Part shown: positions 7,060 through 15,246 of the stretch, one piece after another
How positions within the stretch are numbered: the first letter of the stretch is position 1
Layout of the letters: each line of letters starts with the position of its first letter
The notes under the pieces: generated by a model
Seen by the model: only the letters and a program-made list of their open reading frames with translations
Database searches by the model: none
What the model was told of the DNA's origin: nothing
Source of the DNA: Candidatus Bathyarchaeota archaeon
Lineage (GTDB): Archaea; Thermoproteota; Bathyarchaeia; RBG-16-48-13; GCA-020355125
Direction of reading: 5' to 3'
Length of the DNA: 23,702 nucleotides
Assembly: GCA_026014905.1 (NCBI GenBank)
Contig: JAOZHK010000120.1
Coordinates: forward strand, 1 to 23,702
Position numbers and translations under genes: made by a program

Positions 7060-8391
7060 ATGATGATGCCGTCTCGACCAGTAGGGTTCTCTGCGTTTCT
7101 GGTAGTTTGGGTCGGTCAAGTAGTGTCACTTATAGGGACCGGTGTGACGCGGTTTGCGTTCACTATTTGGGCGTGGCAAGTCACGGGAACGGCAACGGCA
7201 CTAGCCTTAGTTGGGTTTTTTTCATTTACTCCCGCTATCTTAATCAGTCCCATTGCTGGAGCCCTGATTGACCGCTGGGATCGTCGCCGAGCTATGATGT
7301 TAAGTGATTTCGCTGCGGTTACGTCCACGTTAGTGGTTCTCTTCCTCTTCAGTACAGGGCAGCTGGAAGTGTGGCATTTGTATATTACTGGTGCCGTTAC
7401 AGGTTTTTTTAGCGCATTTCAATTTCCTGCGTACTCGGCGACAGTCACCTTGATGGTGTCAAAAGAGCAATATGGGCGTGCAAGTGGATTGCTCTCAATG
7501 GCTGAGTTTGGATCGAGTATTATTTCACCCATTATTGCCGCTTTGGCATTGCCAATTATCGGTATTGGAGGTATCCTTGTGATTGATGTTGTCACATTTT
7601 GTGTAGCTCTATTTACTTTGTTATTTGTTATCTTTCCACGCCCTGCTATGTCAGAAGTGGGAGAAACAAGTCGGGGAAGTCTTTTGGCGGAATCTAGTTT
7701 TGGCTTTCGGTATATTAAGGCTCGGCCTAGTTTGCTTGGTCTTCAATTCATTTTCTTCACTCTCAACCTTGTGATTAATTTTGCTGTCACTCTTTTTTCT
7801 CCTATGATTCTCGCCAGATCGGGTAACGATAGTGCTATGCTTGGGCTTGTGCAGTCTACCCTCGGGGCAGGCGGCCTTGTTGGCAGTATAATCTTAAGTA
7901 TTTGGGGTGGACCTCGACGAAAAATACACGGAGTGTTGCTTGGCATGACTCTTGCGATGTGTGGTATGACGACGATTGGATTAAGTCGGAATCTGCCATC
8001 TTGGGCCCTCACCACGTTTCTCACAATGTTTTGTGTCCCAATTCTGAATGGATCCAGTCAGGCAATCTGGCAAGCAAAAGTTGAACCTGACGTCCAGGGA
8101 CGCGTTTTTGCCACTCGAAGCCTCATCGCTCAAATCAGCGCACCGGTAGCTATGCTGTTGTCTGGTCCTCTTGCAGACCAAGTATTTGAACCAGCTATGA
8201 TTAATGATGGGTTTTTAGCGCCCATTTTTGGTGGGGTGATTGGGGTCGGTCCGGGTGCCGGAATGGCATTGATGTTTTTCTTAACCGGTTTACTTGGTAT
8301 CTTAGTGGGCATCAGTGGCTACTTTGTTCCCACTGTACGTGATGTCGAAGATCTCCTTCCTGATTATCTAGCGCCCACAACGCGAGATTAA
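7060..8391 (+). CDS. Major facilitator superfamily exporter (EntS/macrolide-efflux-like)
   Basis: The protein has 443 residues with about 12 hydrophobic segments. FLVVWVGQVVSLIGTGVTRFA at the start, IAGALIDRWDRRRAMML in the loop between helices 2 and 3 (the MFS D-R-x2-R-R motif), and GFRYIKARPSLLGLQ at mid-protein are characteristic of the EntS/MefA-type drug or siderophore exporters. It probably exports a small toxic or signalling compound by proton antiport across the cytoplasmic membrane; the substrate is not readable. The first codons are ATG-ATG-ATG, so the exact start among these is uncertain, and an in-frame TAG lies just upstream. It is divergent from the RAM protein and convergent with the Nudix gene. 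Confidence 0.92.
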   Translation: MMMPSRPVGFSAFLVVWVGQVVSLIGTGVTRFAFTIWAWQVTGTATALALVGFFSFTPAILISPIAGALIDRWDRRRAMMLSDFAAVTSTLVVLFLFSTGQLEVWHLYITGAVTGFFSAFQFPAYSATVTLMVSKEQYGRASGLLSMAEFGSSIISPIIAALALPIIGIGGILVIDVVTFCVALFTLLFVIFPRPAMSEVGETSRGSLLAESSFGFRYIKARPSLLGLQFIFFTLNLVINFAVTLFSPMILARSGNDSAMLGLVQSTLGAGGLVGSIILSIWGGPRRKIHGVLLGMTLAMCGMTTIGLSRNLPSWALTTFLTMFCVPILNGSSQAIWQAKVEPDVQGRVFATRSLIAQISAPVAMLLSGPLADQVFEPAMINDGFLAPIFGGVIGVGPGAGMALMFFLTGLLGILVGISGYFVPTVRDVEDLLPDYLAPTTRD

Positions 8392-8480
8392 TGGTTGATA
8401 TCTTAAATGAAACCAATCAAGCGATCATTACAAGTGTATCCGTGGCTCGTAAAATTGAGCGAGCGCGGTTTCTACTCATA

Positions 8481-8954
8481 CTAACTAATCTCACTCAAGT
8501 TCCACTCGCGGATCACAGTGCCCTCTAGATTAAAACGGAATACACCTTGAAATCGTTTCCCGGTTAGCATGAGTGGGAGCCAATATCGATCATCAAGCCA
8601 CATTGAGTGGTAAGGAATATCGGCAAAAGCAAACCATTGGAGAAGGCCTTCGTCATTTGCACGGATACTTCCTTCAAAATCTTGAGTTGAAAACACATGA
8701 ACCACCAATTCGCCAGAGTCCTGTGAACCAAAGGTGAATGTAAGCACGCCATGATGTTGAATAGATCGGACCGTTAATCCTGTTTCTTCATAAACCTCGC
8801 GGATTACACAGAGTTCTGGAGTTTCAGTAGAAAGACATTTTCCTCCAACACCATTCCACTTTCCCGCACCGAATAACCCAGCCGATTTTTTTTGGAGTAA
8901 CAGGCTCGACTCTTTGAGAATATGACATAACGTCGCGATCCGCACTCTCTCCAT
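8481..8954 (-). CDS. MTH1-like Nudix hydrolase (oxidised purine nucleoside triphosphatase)
   Basis: A canonical Nudix box, G-x5-E-x7-REVYEETGL, spans about 38-60. Beyond it, the protein tracks human MTH1 (NUDT1) closely: GAGKWNGVGGK at 29-39 with Asn34 at the place of MTH1 Asn33, and MWLDDRYWLPL at 118-128 with Trp119, Asp121 and Asp122 matching MTH1 Trp117, Asp119 and Asp120. These residues read the purine base in MTH1. Length is 157 against 156. The probable role is cleaning 8-oxo-dGTP or 2-OH-dATP from the nucleotide pool, in line with the rubrerythrin nearby. It has an ATG start. A small inverted repeat, ATCCCT/AGGGAT at 8958-8979, lies near the expected transcription start. Confidence 0.92.
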   Translation of the reverse strand: MERVRIATLCHILKESSLLLQKKSAGLFGAGKWNGVGGKCLSTETPELCVIREVYEETGLTVRSIQHHGVLTFTFGSQDSGELVVHVFSTQDFEGSIRANDEGLLQWFAFADIPYHSMWLDDRYWLPLMLTGKRFQGVFRFNLEGTVIREWNLSEIS

Positions 8955-9152
8955 CTCATCCCTAGTAGTAACGAGGGATATCGACTCTATACCTAATAGT
9001 CATTTCTTCTCAGTATATGAGTATCTATTCTCCTGTATGAGATATGTGTTAAAGCGTAAAAGTGAAAGCTCACTTTCTAGAACTGTATCTTGGTGAGAAG
9101 AGACTTTGCTTAAATGGATCGTGAATATTCAATCTAGATGAGATGTTGAAGA

Positions 9153-10043
9153 ATGGTTATTGGACGATGGGATGTCACAATCCACGGGCATCAAGGTCCT
9201 TATGCAGCATGGTTTGAAATTACCCAGGTTAATGGTAAACTGGGTGGTAGATATGTTGGGATAGAAGGAAGTGCGAGACCTATTGAAACCATTCACTATG
9301 AAGCCCAGGAACTCTCGTTCCAACTTCCCCCGCAATACGAGAAACATAAAGGAAACCTCATTTTTACAGGAACAGTCCGCGAGAACTCAATAATAGGAAC
9401 TACAAATGACGCACACGACAATTGGGTTTCGTTCCATGCAGAACCAGCGCCGAGATTGGAGTATCAAAGACCCATTGAATGGGGTGAACCAATAAATCTG
9501 ATTAACAGCGATCTCTCGAATTGGTTTTTACGTAACCCCAGTGGACCAGACGGATGGCGTTTACAAAACGGGGTATTGATAAATACACCTCCCAGTGGGG
9601 ATCTTATAACGAAACAGAAGTATACAAACTTCACACTTCATGCTGAGTTTAAAATTCCTGATTCCGGTAACAGTGGAATCTATTTACGGGGACGATATGA
9701 GATGCAGATTGTGGACGACCACCAACGAGAGCCAGGTCTACGTACATCGGGATCAATATATGGATTCATAGCGCCTACCGTCAAGGCAACGAAACCCGTT
9801 GATAATTGGAATAGCTGCGATATCACACTCATTGGGCGATACATCACTATTACATACAATGGGAAGATCATAATTGAAGAACAAGAAATTCCTGGTCTGA
9901 CAGGTGGCGCTCTCGATTCATGTGAGGGAGATCCAGGTCCAATTATGCTTCAAGGCGATCACAAAGCTGTCCAATATCGAAATCTGCAATTAACGCCTAT
10001 ACGTTGTGTTTCAAGGTTGAGCGAGTCTGTGCGCGACGAATAA
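9153..10043 (+). CDS. 3-keto-disaccharide hydrolase (DUF1080)-like protein, cytoplasmic
   Basis: The first ~100 residues form a beta-rich domain (WDVTIHGHQGPYAAWFEITQ...). Residues from about 108 form the DUF1080 concanavalin-like fold with its hallmarks: PINLINSDLSNW, TKQKYTNFTLHAEFKIP, GNSGIYLRGRYEMQIVDD, and the ending DPGPIMLQGDHKAVQYRNLQL. Families of this fold hydrolyse the glycosidic bond of 3-keto-disaccharides or 3-keto-glycosides. Most known bacterial members are secreted and have a signal peptide; none is visible here, so it probably acts in the cytoplasm. No 3-dehydrogenase partner is found in the window. A TATA-like CTTAAAT lies near 9113, and ATG 9153 has no strong Shine-Dalgarno. 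Confidence 0.85.
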   Translation: MVIGRWDVTIHGHQGPYAAWFEITQVNGKLGGRYVGIEGSARPIETIHYEAQELSFQLPPQYEKHKGNLIFTGTVRENSIIGTTNDAHDNWVSFHAEPAPRLEYQRPIEWGEPINLINSDLSNWFLRNPSGPDGWRLQNGVLINTPPSGDLITKQKYTNFTLHAEFKIPDSGNSGIYLRGRYEMQIVDDHQREPGLRTSGSIYGFIAPTVKATKPVDNWNSCDITLIGRYITITYNGKIIIEEQEIPGLTGGALDSCEGDPGPIMLQGDHKAVQYRNLQLTPIRCVSRLSESVRDE

Positions 10044-10125
10044 GAGCCACAGACGAGTTATATGTAACAAGGTAATTGACTCTACTATTGAGTCTAACTT
10101 ATTGATCCATAAGAGAGAGGGAATG

Positions 10126-10881
10126 ATGTTGTTTTCAGATAGTCATTGTCACTTACAGAACGTAGCACCGGAAGCGCGTGATCGGCTAATGGAACTTGTT
10201 AAAGAGAAAAAGATTGATCTTGTACTCAACGCTAGCTTTGATATTGTGTCTTCGGAACAAGCTGTACAAATAGCGCAAAAATACCCGGCAGTCAAAGCTT
10301 GTGTTGGCCACCATCCTTATGCCGCGGATAGGTATCCTGAAAACGGCTTTGAGAAACTCAAAAAGCTGGTAGCTGAACCTGAAGTTGTCGCGGTCAGTGA
10401 AGTAGGTCTGGATTATGTGGGTCGACGCAACTCTGCTGGCGAGTATGTATATGAATATGTGGATAATCGGATTCAATGGCAAGTATTTCAGGATCAACTT
10501 CGGCTCGCGAAGGAAGCGGATTTACCGGTGTTCATCCATGATCGGATCCCGGGGCAGGAGATGCTAGATATTCTTGAGAAAATGGAGAGTGTGGAGAGTG
10601 GAGTAGCGATTCATGGCTTCACAAAGGAGCGTGCATATGCTGAGAGATGTGTTGATTTAGGTATTTTTCTCAGTGTTGGACTCCGAGGAATCCTGGCTGA
10701 AGAGAACAAGACGTTGAAAGAGATAATTAAACACGTTCCATTGGAATGGTTACTGACTGAAACAGATTCGGTTCATCCTGATCAGGTTTTGCAGGTCGTT
10801 CAGAAGATTGCGGAATTACGAGATCTATCTGTGAAAGAAGTGGGGAAGATCACAACCCAAAATCTGCAAAGATTGATATAG
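10126..10881 (+). CDS. TatD-family metal-dependent hydrolase
   Basis: The TatD/YcfH motifs appear in order: SDSHCHL (HxH metal ligands) at the start, GHHPY, SEVGLDY (metal Glu), VFIHDR, AIHGF and TETDSV (catalytic Asp). Proteins of this family are cytoplasmic metal-dependent hydrolases; several are 3'-5' DNases or D-aminoacyl-tRNA/DNA-repair enzymes, and some are sugar-lactone or amide hydrolases. The frame extends to TTG 10102, but GAGAGGG lies just before the twin ATGs at 10123 and 10126, and the family usually begins a few residues before HxH, so I choose ATG 10126. It is about 250 residues, usual for the family. It is convergent with the UroD-family gene. Confidence 0.85.
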   Translation: MLFSDSHCHLQNVAPEARDRLMELVKEKKIDLVLNASFDIVSSEQAVQIAQKYPAVKACVGHHPYAADRYPENGFEKLKKLVAEPEVVAVSEVGLDYVGRRNSAGEYVYEYVDNRIQWQVFQDQLRLAKEADLPVFIHDRIPGQEMLDILEKMESVESGVAIHGFTKERAYAERCVDLGIFLSVGLRGILAEENKTLKEIIKHVPLEWLLTETDSVHPDQVLQVVQKIAELRDLSVKEVGKITTQNLQRLI

Positions 10882-10924
10882 CTAGTGTATGACACGATAG
10901 CGGTAACTCGTACCTGATAAGAGG

Positions 10925-10930
10925 AAAAAA
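10925..10930 (-). terminator. Oligo-T terminator after the UroD-family gene
   Basis: Read on the minus strand, CTCCTCTTTTTTCCTC lies about 20 nt after the UroD-family stop, with a run of six T in a pyrimidine tract. No hairpin is needed for archaeal termination. Confidence 0.45.
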
Positions 10931-10953
10931 GAGGAGAAGATTGCGTCAGCGAA

Positions 10954-12072
10954 CTAGTTGGGTATATGAATAGGGTATGAGCCATAATCTTTGAGCGTTT
11001 CATATAATGCGATCACGTTTTCAACAGGAACGTCGTATAACGCAAAATGGCTTGTTCCATAGACAAAACCTCCTCCAGGAGCTAGATCTTTGATAGCGAG
11101 AAGTGTTTCCTGTTTGACTTTGTCGGTTGTACCAAAGGGTAACGTGTGTTGGTTGGAGAGCCCGGTGTCTATTGTGATCTTATCGCCATACTGCTGTTTA
11201 ATGGCTCGTTGGTCCATACATTCGGGTTGAATAGGATTTAAGCTATCAACCCCGATCTCCACAAGATCGCCCACAATTGGAGTAATATTCCCATCACTAT
11301 GGAAAAAGATGTATTTTCCTTGCCGCTTGACTTTCTGAAAAAGCGTTTCATACCGTGGTTTGAAATAGGTTCTCCAAAGTTTTGGATTGATAAACATGGA
11401 ATAATTGTTACCCCAGTCTTCAGATACACTGAGACCGTCGCATCCGAGAGCGAGTAATCGATCAGCTTTCTCAAGATTGTGTTCCATGAGCTTGTCTAAT
11501 ATGGCATTAGCCATTGGTGGATTTGTATGAAGGTCTTTCATCAGTTGCATCATACCACGAAGCTCCCAGCCTTTGGTCCAAAGGATGTGGCCAAGGCCTC
11601 CCCAGATTACATTTGTCTCTTTCTTCTCTTTGATAACTTGTTTTGCTTGGTCAAATCGACCTTTGGCGGATAAATCTGGAATTACGGCGTCTTTGATTTC
11701 ACGAGGGGTTGTGAAAGATTCCCAGGGATGAAGGGTGAAGTAGAACTGGCGAAGCACTGATTTGCCTTTAGATCCGAGTTTGCGCTGGATTCCCCATTCC
11801 TCATATGTGGAATATTGACTGTGTAGCTCATAACCGATCAGTTCGCAGAATTGGATATATTCAGGCGGTGGGGTCCAATCGGTGGCGGTCAGCGGCTGCA
11901 CGGTAATTGCGCCATTATCGATGCCCATGATCGCATAAAGTGCCTCATCGGAGTCGACGCCATAATGCTGTCGGAGTTTTAGACGAGTATCTAACCATAG
12001 TCGTGCAGTAGTTGGTACACGATCCGGTTCTTGATGACGCAGTGTGGTTAAGAGTCGATCACGTGGTGTCAT
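10954..12072 (-). CDS. UroD-family (MtaA/CmuA-like) corrinoid methyltransferase
   Basis: This is a uroporphyrinogen decarboxylase-fold protein: TPRDRLLTTLRHQEPDRVP at the N-terminus is the standard opening of this group, with GCDGLSVSEDWG near 210-222, FFHSDGNITPIVGDLVEIG and DSLNPIQPECMD in the middle, and GGGFVYGTSH near the end. Together with the corrinoid protein whose stop codon overlaps its start (TAATG), it is most likely the methyltransferase that moves methyl groups between corrinoid and a carrier or substrate, rather than heme synthesis. MtaA/MtbA use a zinc site of His-x-Cys and Cys; here the loop is His-Ser-Asp, so the zinc set or the acceptor may differ. The frame could start at GTG 12093, but ATG 12072 fits the family and the overlap. 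Confidence 0.88.
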   Translation of the reverse strand: MTPRDRLLTTLRHQEPDRVPTTARLWLDTRLKLRQHYGVDSDEALYAIMGIDNGAITVQPLTATDWTPPPEYIQFCELIGYELHSQYSTYEEWGIQRKLGSKGKSVLRQFYFTLHPWESFTTPREIKDAVIPDLSAKGRFDQAKQVIKEKKETNVIWGGLGHILWTKGWELRGMMQLMKDLHTNPPMANAILDKLMEHNLEKADRLLALGCDGLSVSEDWGNNYSMFINPKLWRTYFKPRYETLFQKVKRQGKYIFFHSDGNITPIVGDLVEIGVDSLNPIQPECMDQRAIKQQYGDKITIDTGLSNQHTLPFGTTDKVKQETLLAIKDLAPGGGFVYGTSHFALYDVPVENVIALYETLKDYGSYPIHIPN

Positions 12073-12719
12073 TATGATTCGCCCCCAAGCCACTGTTTGA
12101 TGATGTTCACGCCATCCGTGGCATCATTAACGGCTTCATCAACCCCATATTCTTGGATTGCTCGTTTCGTCACTCCTGTTCCCCCTAAAATCACTTTGAA
12201 TTGCTCTCGAATTCCACGACGTTGTAATTCATTCACAACATCTTGACTGACCGGTTGTGTCGCTGAAAGGATCGCGGAGATTCCTATTATATCGGCATTC
12301 ATATCGATGGCAACGTCCACGAATGTTGGGGGTGGGACATCAACTCCAAGATCATGTACATTAAAGCCTGAGGCAGTGAGAAAGATTTTGGCAATGTTTT
12401 TCCCGAAATCGTGAACGTCGCCTTGAATACTTCCCAGCACCACCGTGCCCACTGCGTCTTGATCCTCGCTCCGAGTAGCTGCGAGAGCTGGAGTCAATAC
12501 TTCCATGGCAGCACTCATCGTTTCTCCTGCCATGAAGAGTTCAGATAAAAAATATTCTTTGTTATGGTAGCGTTCCCCGACAACGTCAAGCCCTCGCTTT
12601 AAACTATTCAAGATCTCAAGGGGATTAACGCCATTCTTCAAGGCGGATTGCACCATGTCCCTGATCTCTTCATACTTTAACTCAATGATCGCATCTTTGA
12701 ATTCGTTCTCATCAGCCAT
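12072..12719 (-). CDS. Corrinoid (B12-binding) methyltransferase protein, MtmC/MtbC/MttC-like
   Basis: Residues 1-88 form the helical cap domain typical of methyltransferase corrinoid proteins (EILNSLKRGLDVVGERYHNK, LSELFMAGETMSAAMEVLTP). The rest is the B12-binding Rossmann domain, with the base-off signature GDVHDFGKN containing His103, then GVDVPPPTFVDVA and ILGGTGVT. It carries the cobamide that is methylated by a substrate methyltransferase and demethylated by a second one. The UroD-family gene starts one nucleotide into its stop codon, showing translational coupling. The frame can open at GTG 12731, but ATG 12719 gives the usual N-terminus and lies about 26 nt from the centre of a TATA-like box at 12741-12750. 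No reductive activator gene is found here. Confidence 0.92.
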   Translation of the reverse strand: MADENEFKDAIIELKYEEIRDMVQSALKNGVNPLEILNSLKRGLDVVGERYHNKEYFLSELFMAGETMSAAMEVLTPALAATRSEDQDAVGTVVLGSIQGDVHDFGKNIAKIFLTASGFNVHDLGVDVPPPTFVDVAIDMNADIIGISAILSATQPVSQDVVNELQRRGIREQFKVILGGTGVTKRAIQEYGVDEAVNDATDGVNIIKQWLGGES

Positions 12720-12740
12720 TCTAATAATCACAGATAGTAA

Positions 12741-12750
12741 GTATACAATA
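12741..12750 (-). promoter_or_regulatory. Probable TATA box of the corrinoid operon
   Basis: TATTGTATAC on the minus strand, centred about 26 nt from ATG 12719, which suggests a leaderless transcript. The surrounding 70 nt also serve the divergent gene at 12803. Confidence 0.45.
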
Positions 12751-12802
12751 AGTAAATATTAACGCATTGATCACGCGAGGAAGAGCCAGCGTGAATTAGT
12801 AC

Positions 12803-13609
12803 GTGACACGTGCTTTATATGAGTCGCCTGGGCAAGCCTATCTGAATAGTCTAGAAAAGGCGAGTATTCTGGGTACTACGAGGACACATATTCTCAATAA
12901 GTTGGAGCTAAGTCAGGTCATTGGAGCAGCGACACCTCGTTGTCGAGTATTAATTGCATTACAGGCTTTTTCAGGAATACGTTCATGGGTTTTAGGATCA
13001 GTTGATGGAACAGATGGTTTACTTATCAGCGATTTCTGTGACAGTGAGATCACATCAGCAGGATTACAATTTACTGAATACCCCGCGATTTTCAAGATTC
13101 GGCCAACGCTGAATAAACAGAGCACTCAGGGTTATGCAGGTATATGTGAAGAGGGGCTTATCTATATCAATGAATATCTCAGTCAACGAATGCACGAAGG
13201 AGAAGTTCTATCCTCTTCATCACCTTTGATATACTGTAGTGATCGACAAAGCACTCATTTGCAGTCATGGGATCAGTTCTTGCTGACAAATCGCATTGAA
13301 AATGAGATTCATAGAGTGTTCAGTAGCGAAAAGATCCCATGGAGTCCTCTTATACTTCGTAACTACTTCGAAAGCAATCTCGTTCGCGCTCGACAGAATA
13401 ACAAAATTACAGATCAAGAATTGAATAGCCTACTTAACCAGTCTGCCATAATCATGAAATCCTCATTGCAATCCGATCCATCCTTTCCGAGCATTCTACA
13501 TCGAATACGTCGAGCGTATAACGCATGTAAACCATATGTGAGCACAGTGTTAAACGCCGGTACACGTAGCAGTCTTTTTAATGAATCGAATGGCTGGGTA
13601 TATGTCTAA
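12803..13609 (+). CDS. Tyrosine recombinase-fold protein, apparently without nucleophile
   Basis: This 268-residue protein follows the plan of archaeal site-specific integrases of the tyrosine recombinase family: IALQAFSGIRSWVLGSVDGTDGL (arginine I region, about 51-73), IRPTLNKQSTQGYAGICEEG (beta-hairpin lysine region), INEYLSQRMHEGEVLSSSSP, then PWSPLILRNYFESNL (arginine II region). In active relatives as I recall them, the next segment reads W-M-G-H-K-G followed by a Tyr about seven residues later; here it is LNQSAIIMKSSLQ, with no His and no Tyr in register. The final RIRRAYNACKPYVST matches the family end. It probably binds DNA but may not cut and rejoin it, so it could be a domesticated or decaying integrase. 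The N-terminal SAM-like domain is short. No att repeat was found nearby. It has a GTG start. Confidence 0.7.
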   Translation: MTRALYESPGQAYLNSLEKASILGTTRTHILNKLELSQVIGAATPRCRVLIALQAFSGIRSWVLGSVDGTDGLLISDFCDSEITSAGLQFTEYPAIFKIRPTLNKQSTQGYAGICEEGLIYINEYLSQRMHEGEVLSSSSPLIYCSDRQSTHLQSWDQFLLTNRIENEIHRVFSSEKIPWSPLILRNYFESNLVRARQNNKITDQELNSLLNQSAIIMKSSLQSDPSFPSILHRIRRAYNACKPYVSTVLNAGTRSSLFNESNGWVYV

Positions 13610-13640
13610 CTGCTGATACCGAAAGCTAATGAGTAAACAA

Positions 13641-13656
13641 ACCAGCGCGCGCTGGT
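13641..13656. promoter_or_regulatory. 16-bp CG palindrome before amidohydrolase promoter
   Basis: ACCAGCGCGCGCTGGT is a perfect 16-bp palindrome ending about 10 nt before a TATA-like TATATA at 13667-13672. The position next to the promoter suggests a repressor or activator operator for the amidohydrolase gene at 13691. It also belongs to the set of alternating-CG tracts in this window. Confidence 0.5.
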
Positions 13657-13666
13657 GACCGATAAC

Positions 13667-13672
13667 TATATA
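13667..13672 (+). promoter_or_regulatory. TATA-like box before amidohydrolase
   Basis: TATATA within AACTATATACC, centred about 22 nt before ATG 13691. This is slightly too close for ATG 13691; a start at GTG 13706 would also fit. The overlap with the palindrome at 13641-13656 is suggestive. Confidence 0.4.
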
Positions 13673-13690
13673 CCGAAACCCGAAGGGTGA

Positions 13691-15181
13691 ATGGAATGTA
13701 CATTGGTGGGATCGATAGTGAGAACTGGAATTAAAGCAAAGTTGATAGTGGCATATGATGGCAATGAACATAGGTTACTGCAAAATGGGATTATTGTTTA
13801 CGAAAATAACACTATAATACACGTGGGAAAAACGTATTCAGAAAAACTCGACAGAATTATCACTACTCGGAACCGAATAATTATTCCTGGGCTCATCTGT
13901 CTTCATAGCCATATGGTTGGTGCGCCATTCGAGCGGGGGTTTCGAGGAGATCGAAGCAGCCGCACATTTTTTGACTCTGACTTGTACGATCGAGGTGGTC
14001 CTTTCTCGGCTTCAAAAACACCTGCAGATAATCGTATCGCCTTTCAATACTCATTATCGGAAATGCTGCGGGGCGGTGTGACGACGATTCTCGAGTTAGG
14101 AGCTGTGGATGCATTAACTAATGAAGCGGTTGATCTCGTGGGACAAGCCGGCATTCGAGCGTATTTACCACAAGGTCATCTCTCGGGAGCATGGTATTCG
14201 CCTGATGGTCATAATATCGCCTATGAGAATTATGATGGAGCGCGGTGGGATGAGGAGCCGGGATTCCAAGCTCTCGAACAGGCAAAACGCTTTATTGAAA
14301 CATATAATGGTTCCTTTAACGATCGCGTGCGAACCATTCTGTATCCTGTTCAAGTCGATACCTGTAGTGCCGCATTGCTGAAGGAAACCCGAAAAGTAGC
14401 GAATGAGCAAAATTTCCTGATGACAACGCATCTATGCCAATCAGTTCACGAGTTTAGAGAAATGATGAGACGATATGGTATGACTGCAATTGAATTCCTT
14501 CAAAAAATCGGGTTCCTAGGTTCAAATTTTATCGCGGCACATACAATTATGCCAGCGGGACACAGCCGCGTAGGATTAGCTGACCCAGTACATCGAGAGC
14601 TGCAGGCTATCGCAGAGTCTGGAACAACGGTCGTGCACTGTCCTCATCCTTTCGCCCGTTATGGAATTGCCATGGAGAGCTACGCTAAATACCTCAGGAA
14701 AGGGATCAATGTCGGGTTAGGTCTTGACACCTGGCCCTATGACATGTTTCGCGAGATGAAGCTCGCTGCAATCCTCTCAAAAGTCGTTGAAGCCTCTCCC
14801 ACCGTCGCAACCGCCAAAGATCTGTTCAATTCAGCAACCTTAAGCGGAGCTAGAGCATTGCAGCGCCCCGACTTGGGACGAATCGCTAAAGGCGCGAAAG
14901 CGGATCTTGTCGTGATTCGACTTGATTCCTTTAATATGTGTCCTGTCACCGATCCTATCTATCTCCTTGTTCATGCTGCTACCAGAGACGACGTGGATAT
15001 GGTCATCGTAGATGGACGCATTGTCGTAGAGGAAGGACAAGTTTTAGGCGTAAACCAGGAACAGATTTTTCAAGAAATTCAAATGAGGAGTGACGCCCTT
15101 CAGCACCGAGTCTCGACGAAGGATCGAGCCCAGCGAACAGCTGACGAAATAAATCCCCCATCTCTTGAGGGATGGCAGTAG
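13691..15181 (+). CDS. Amidohydrolase, aminohydrolase/TrzN-AtzA-SsnA type
   Basis: A cyclic-imidase/aminohydrolase-type metal-dependent hydrolase. An N-terminal beta sandwich (KLIVAYDGNEH...) precedes a barrel with a single-metal-type set of ligands: His72-x-His74 (LHSHM), His247 (TTHLCQS), His284 (AAHTIM) and Asp346 (GLDTW). The C-terminal strand GAKADLVVI and IVDGRIVVEEG is typical of the superfamily. Such enzymes deaminate or dechlorinate heterocycles (guanine, cytosine, triazines, adenosine derivatives) in the cytoplasm; the substrate is not readable. Motif spacing is complete, so it looks active. Length of 496 is normal, with a 40-residue charged tail after the last strand. ATG start. 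Confidence 0.9.
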   Translation: MECTLVGSIVRTGIKAKLIVAYDGNEHRLLQNGIIVYENNTIIHVGKTYSEKLDRIITTRNRIIIPGLICLHSHMVGAPFERGFRGDRSSRTFFDSDLYDRGGPFSASKTPADNRIAFQYSLSEMLRGGVTTILELGAVDALTNEAVDLVGQAGIRAYLPQGHLSGAWYSPDGHNIAYENYDGARWDEEPGFQALEQAKRFIETYNGSFNDRVRTILYPVQVDTCSAALLKETRKVANEQNFLMTTHLCQSVHEFREMMRRYGMTAIEFLQKIGFLGSNFIAAHTIMPAGHSRVGLADPVHRELQAIAESGTTVVHCPHPFARYGIAMESYAKYLRKGINVGLGLDTWPYDMFREMKLAAILSKVVEASPTVATAKDLFNSATLSGARALQRPDLGRIAKGAKADLVVIRLDSFNMCPVTDPIYLLVHAATRDDVDMVIVDGRIVVEEGQVLGVNQEQIFQEIQMRSDALQHRVSTKDRAQRTADEINPPSLEGWQ

Positions 15182-15246
15182 CTACCAACACGCATGCGCT
15201 ACACAGCCCTACTGAAAGAGACTGGAGGAAGTGTATCTTGTACGCG

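Noticed and set aside
12732..13690. Mobile element around the integrase-like gene
   Set aside because: No direct repeats, tRNA end or other phage/plasmid genes flank it, so only the recombinase-fold gene itself is reported.
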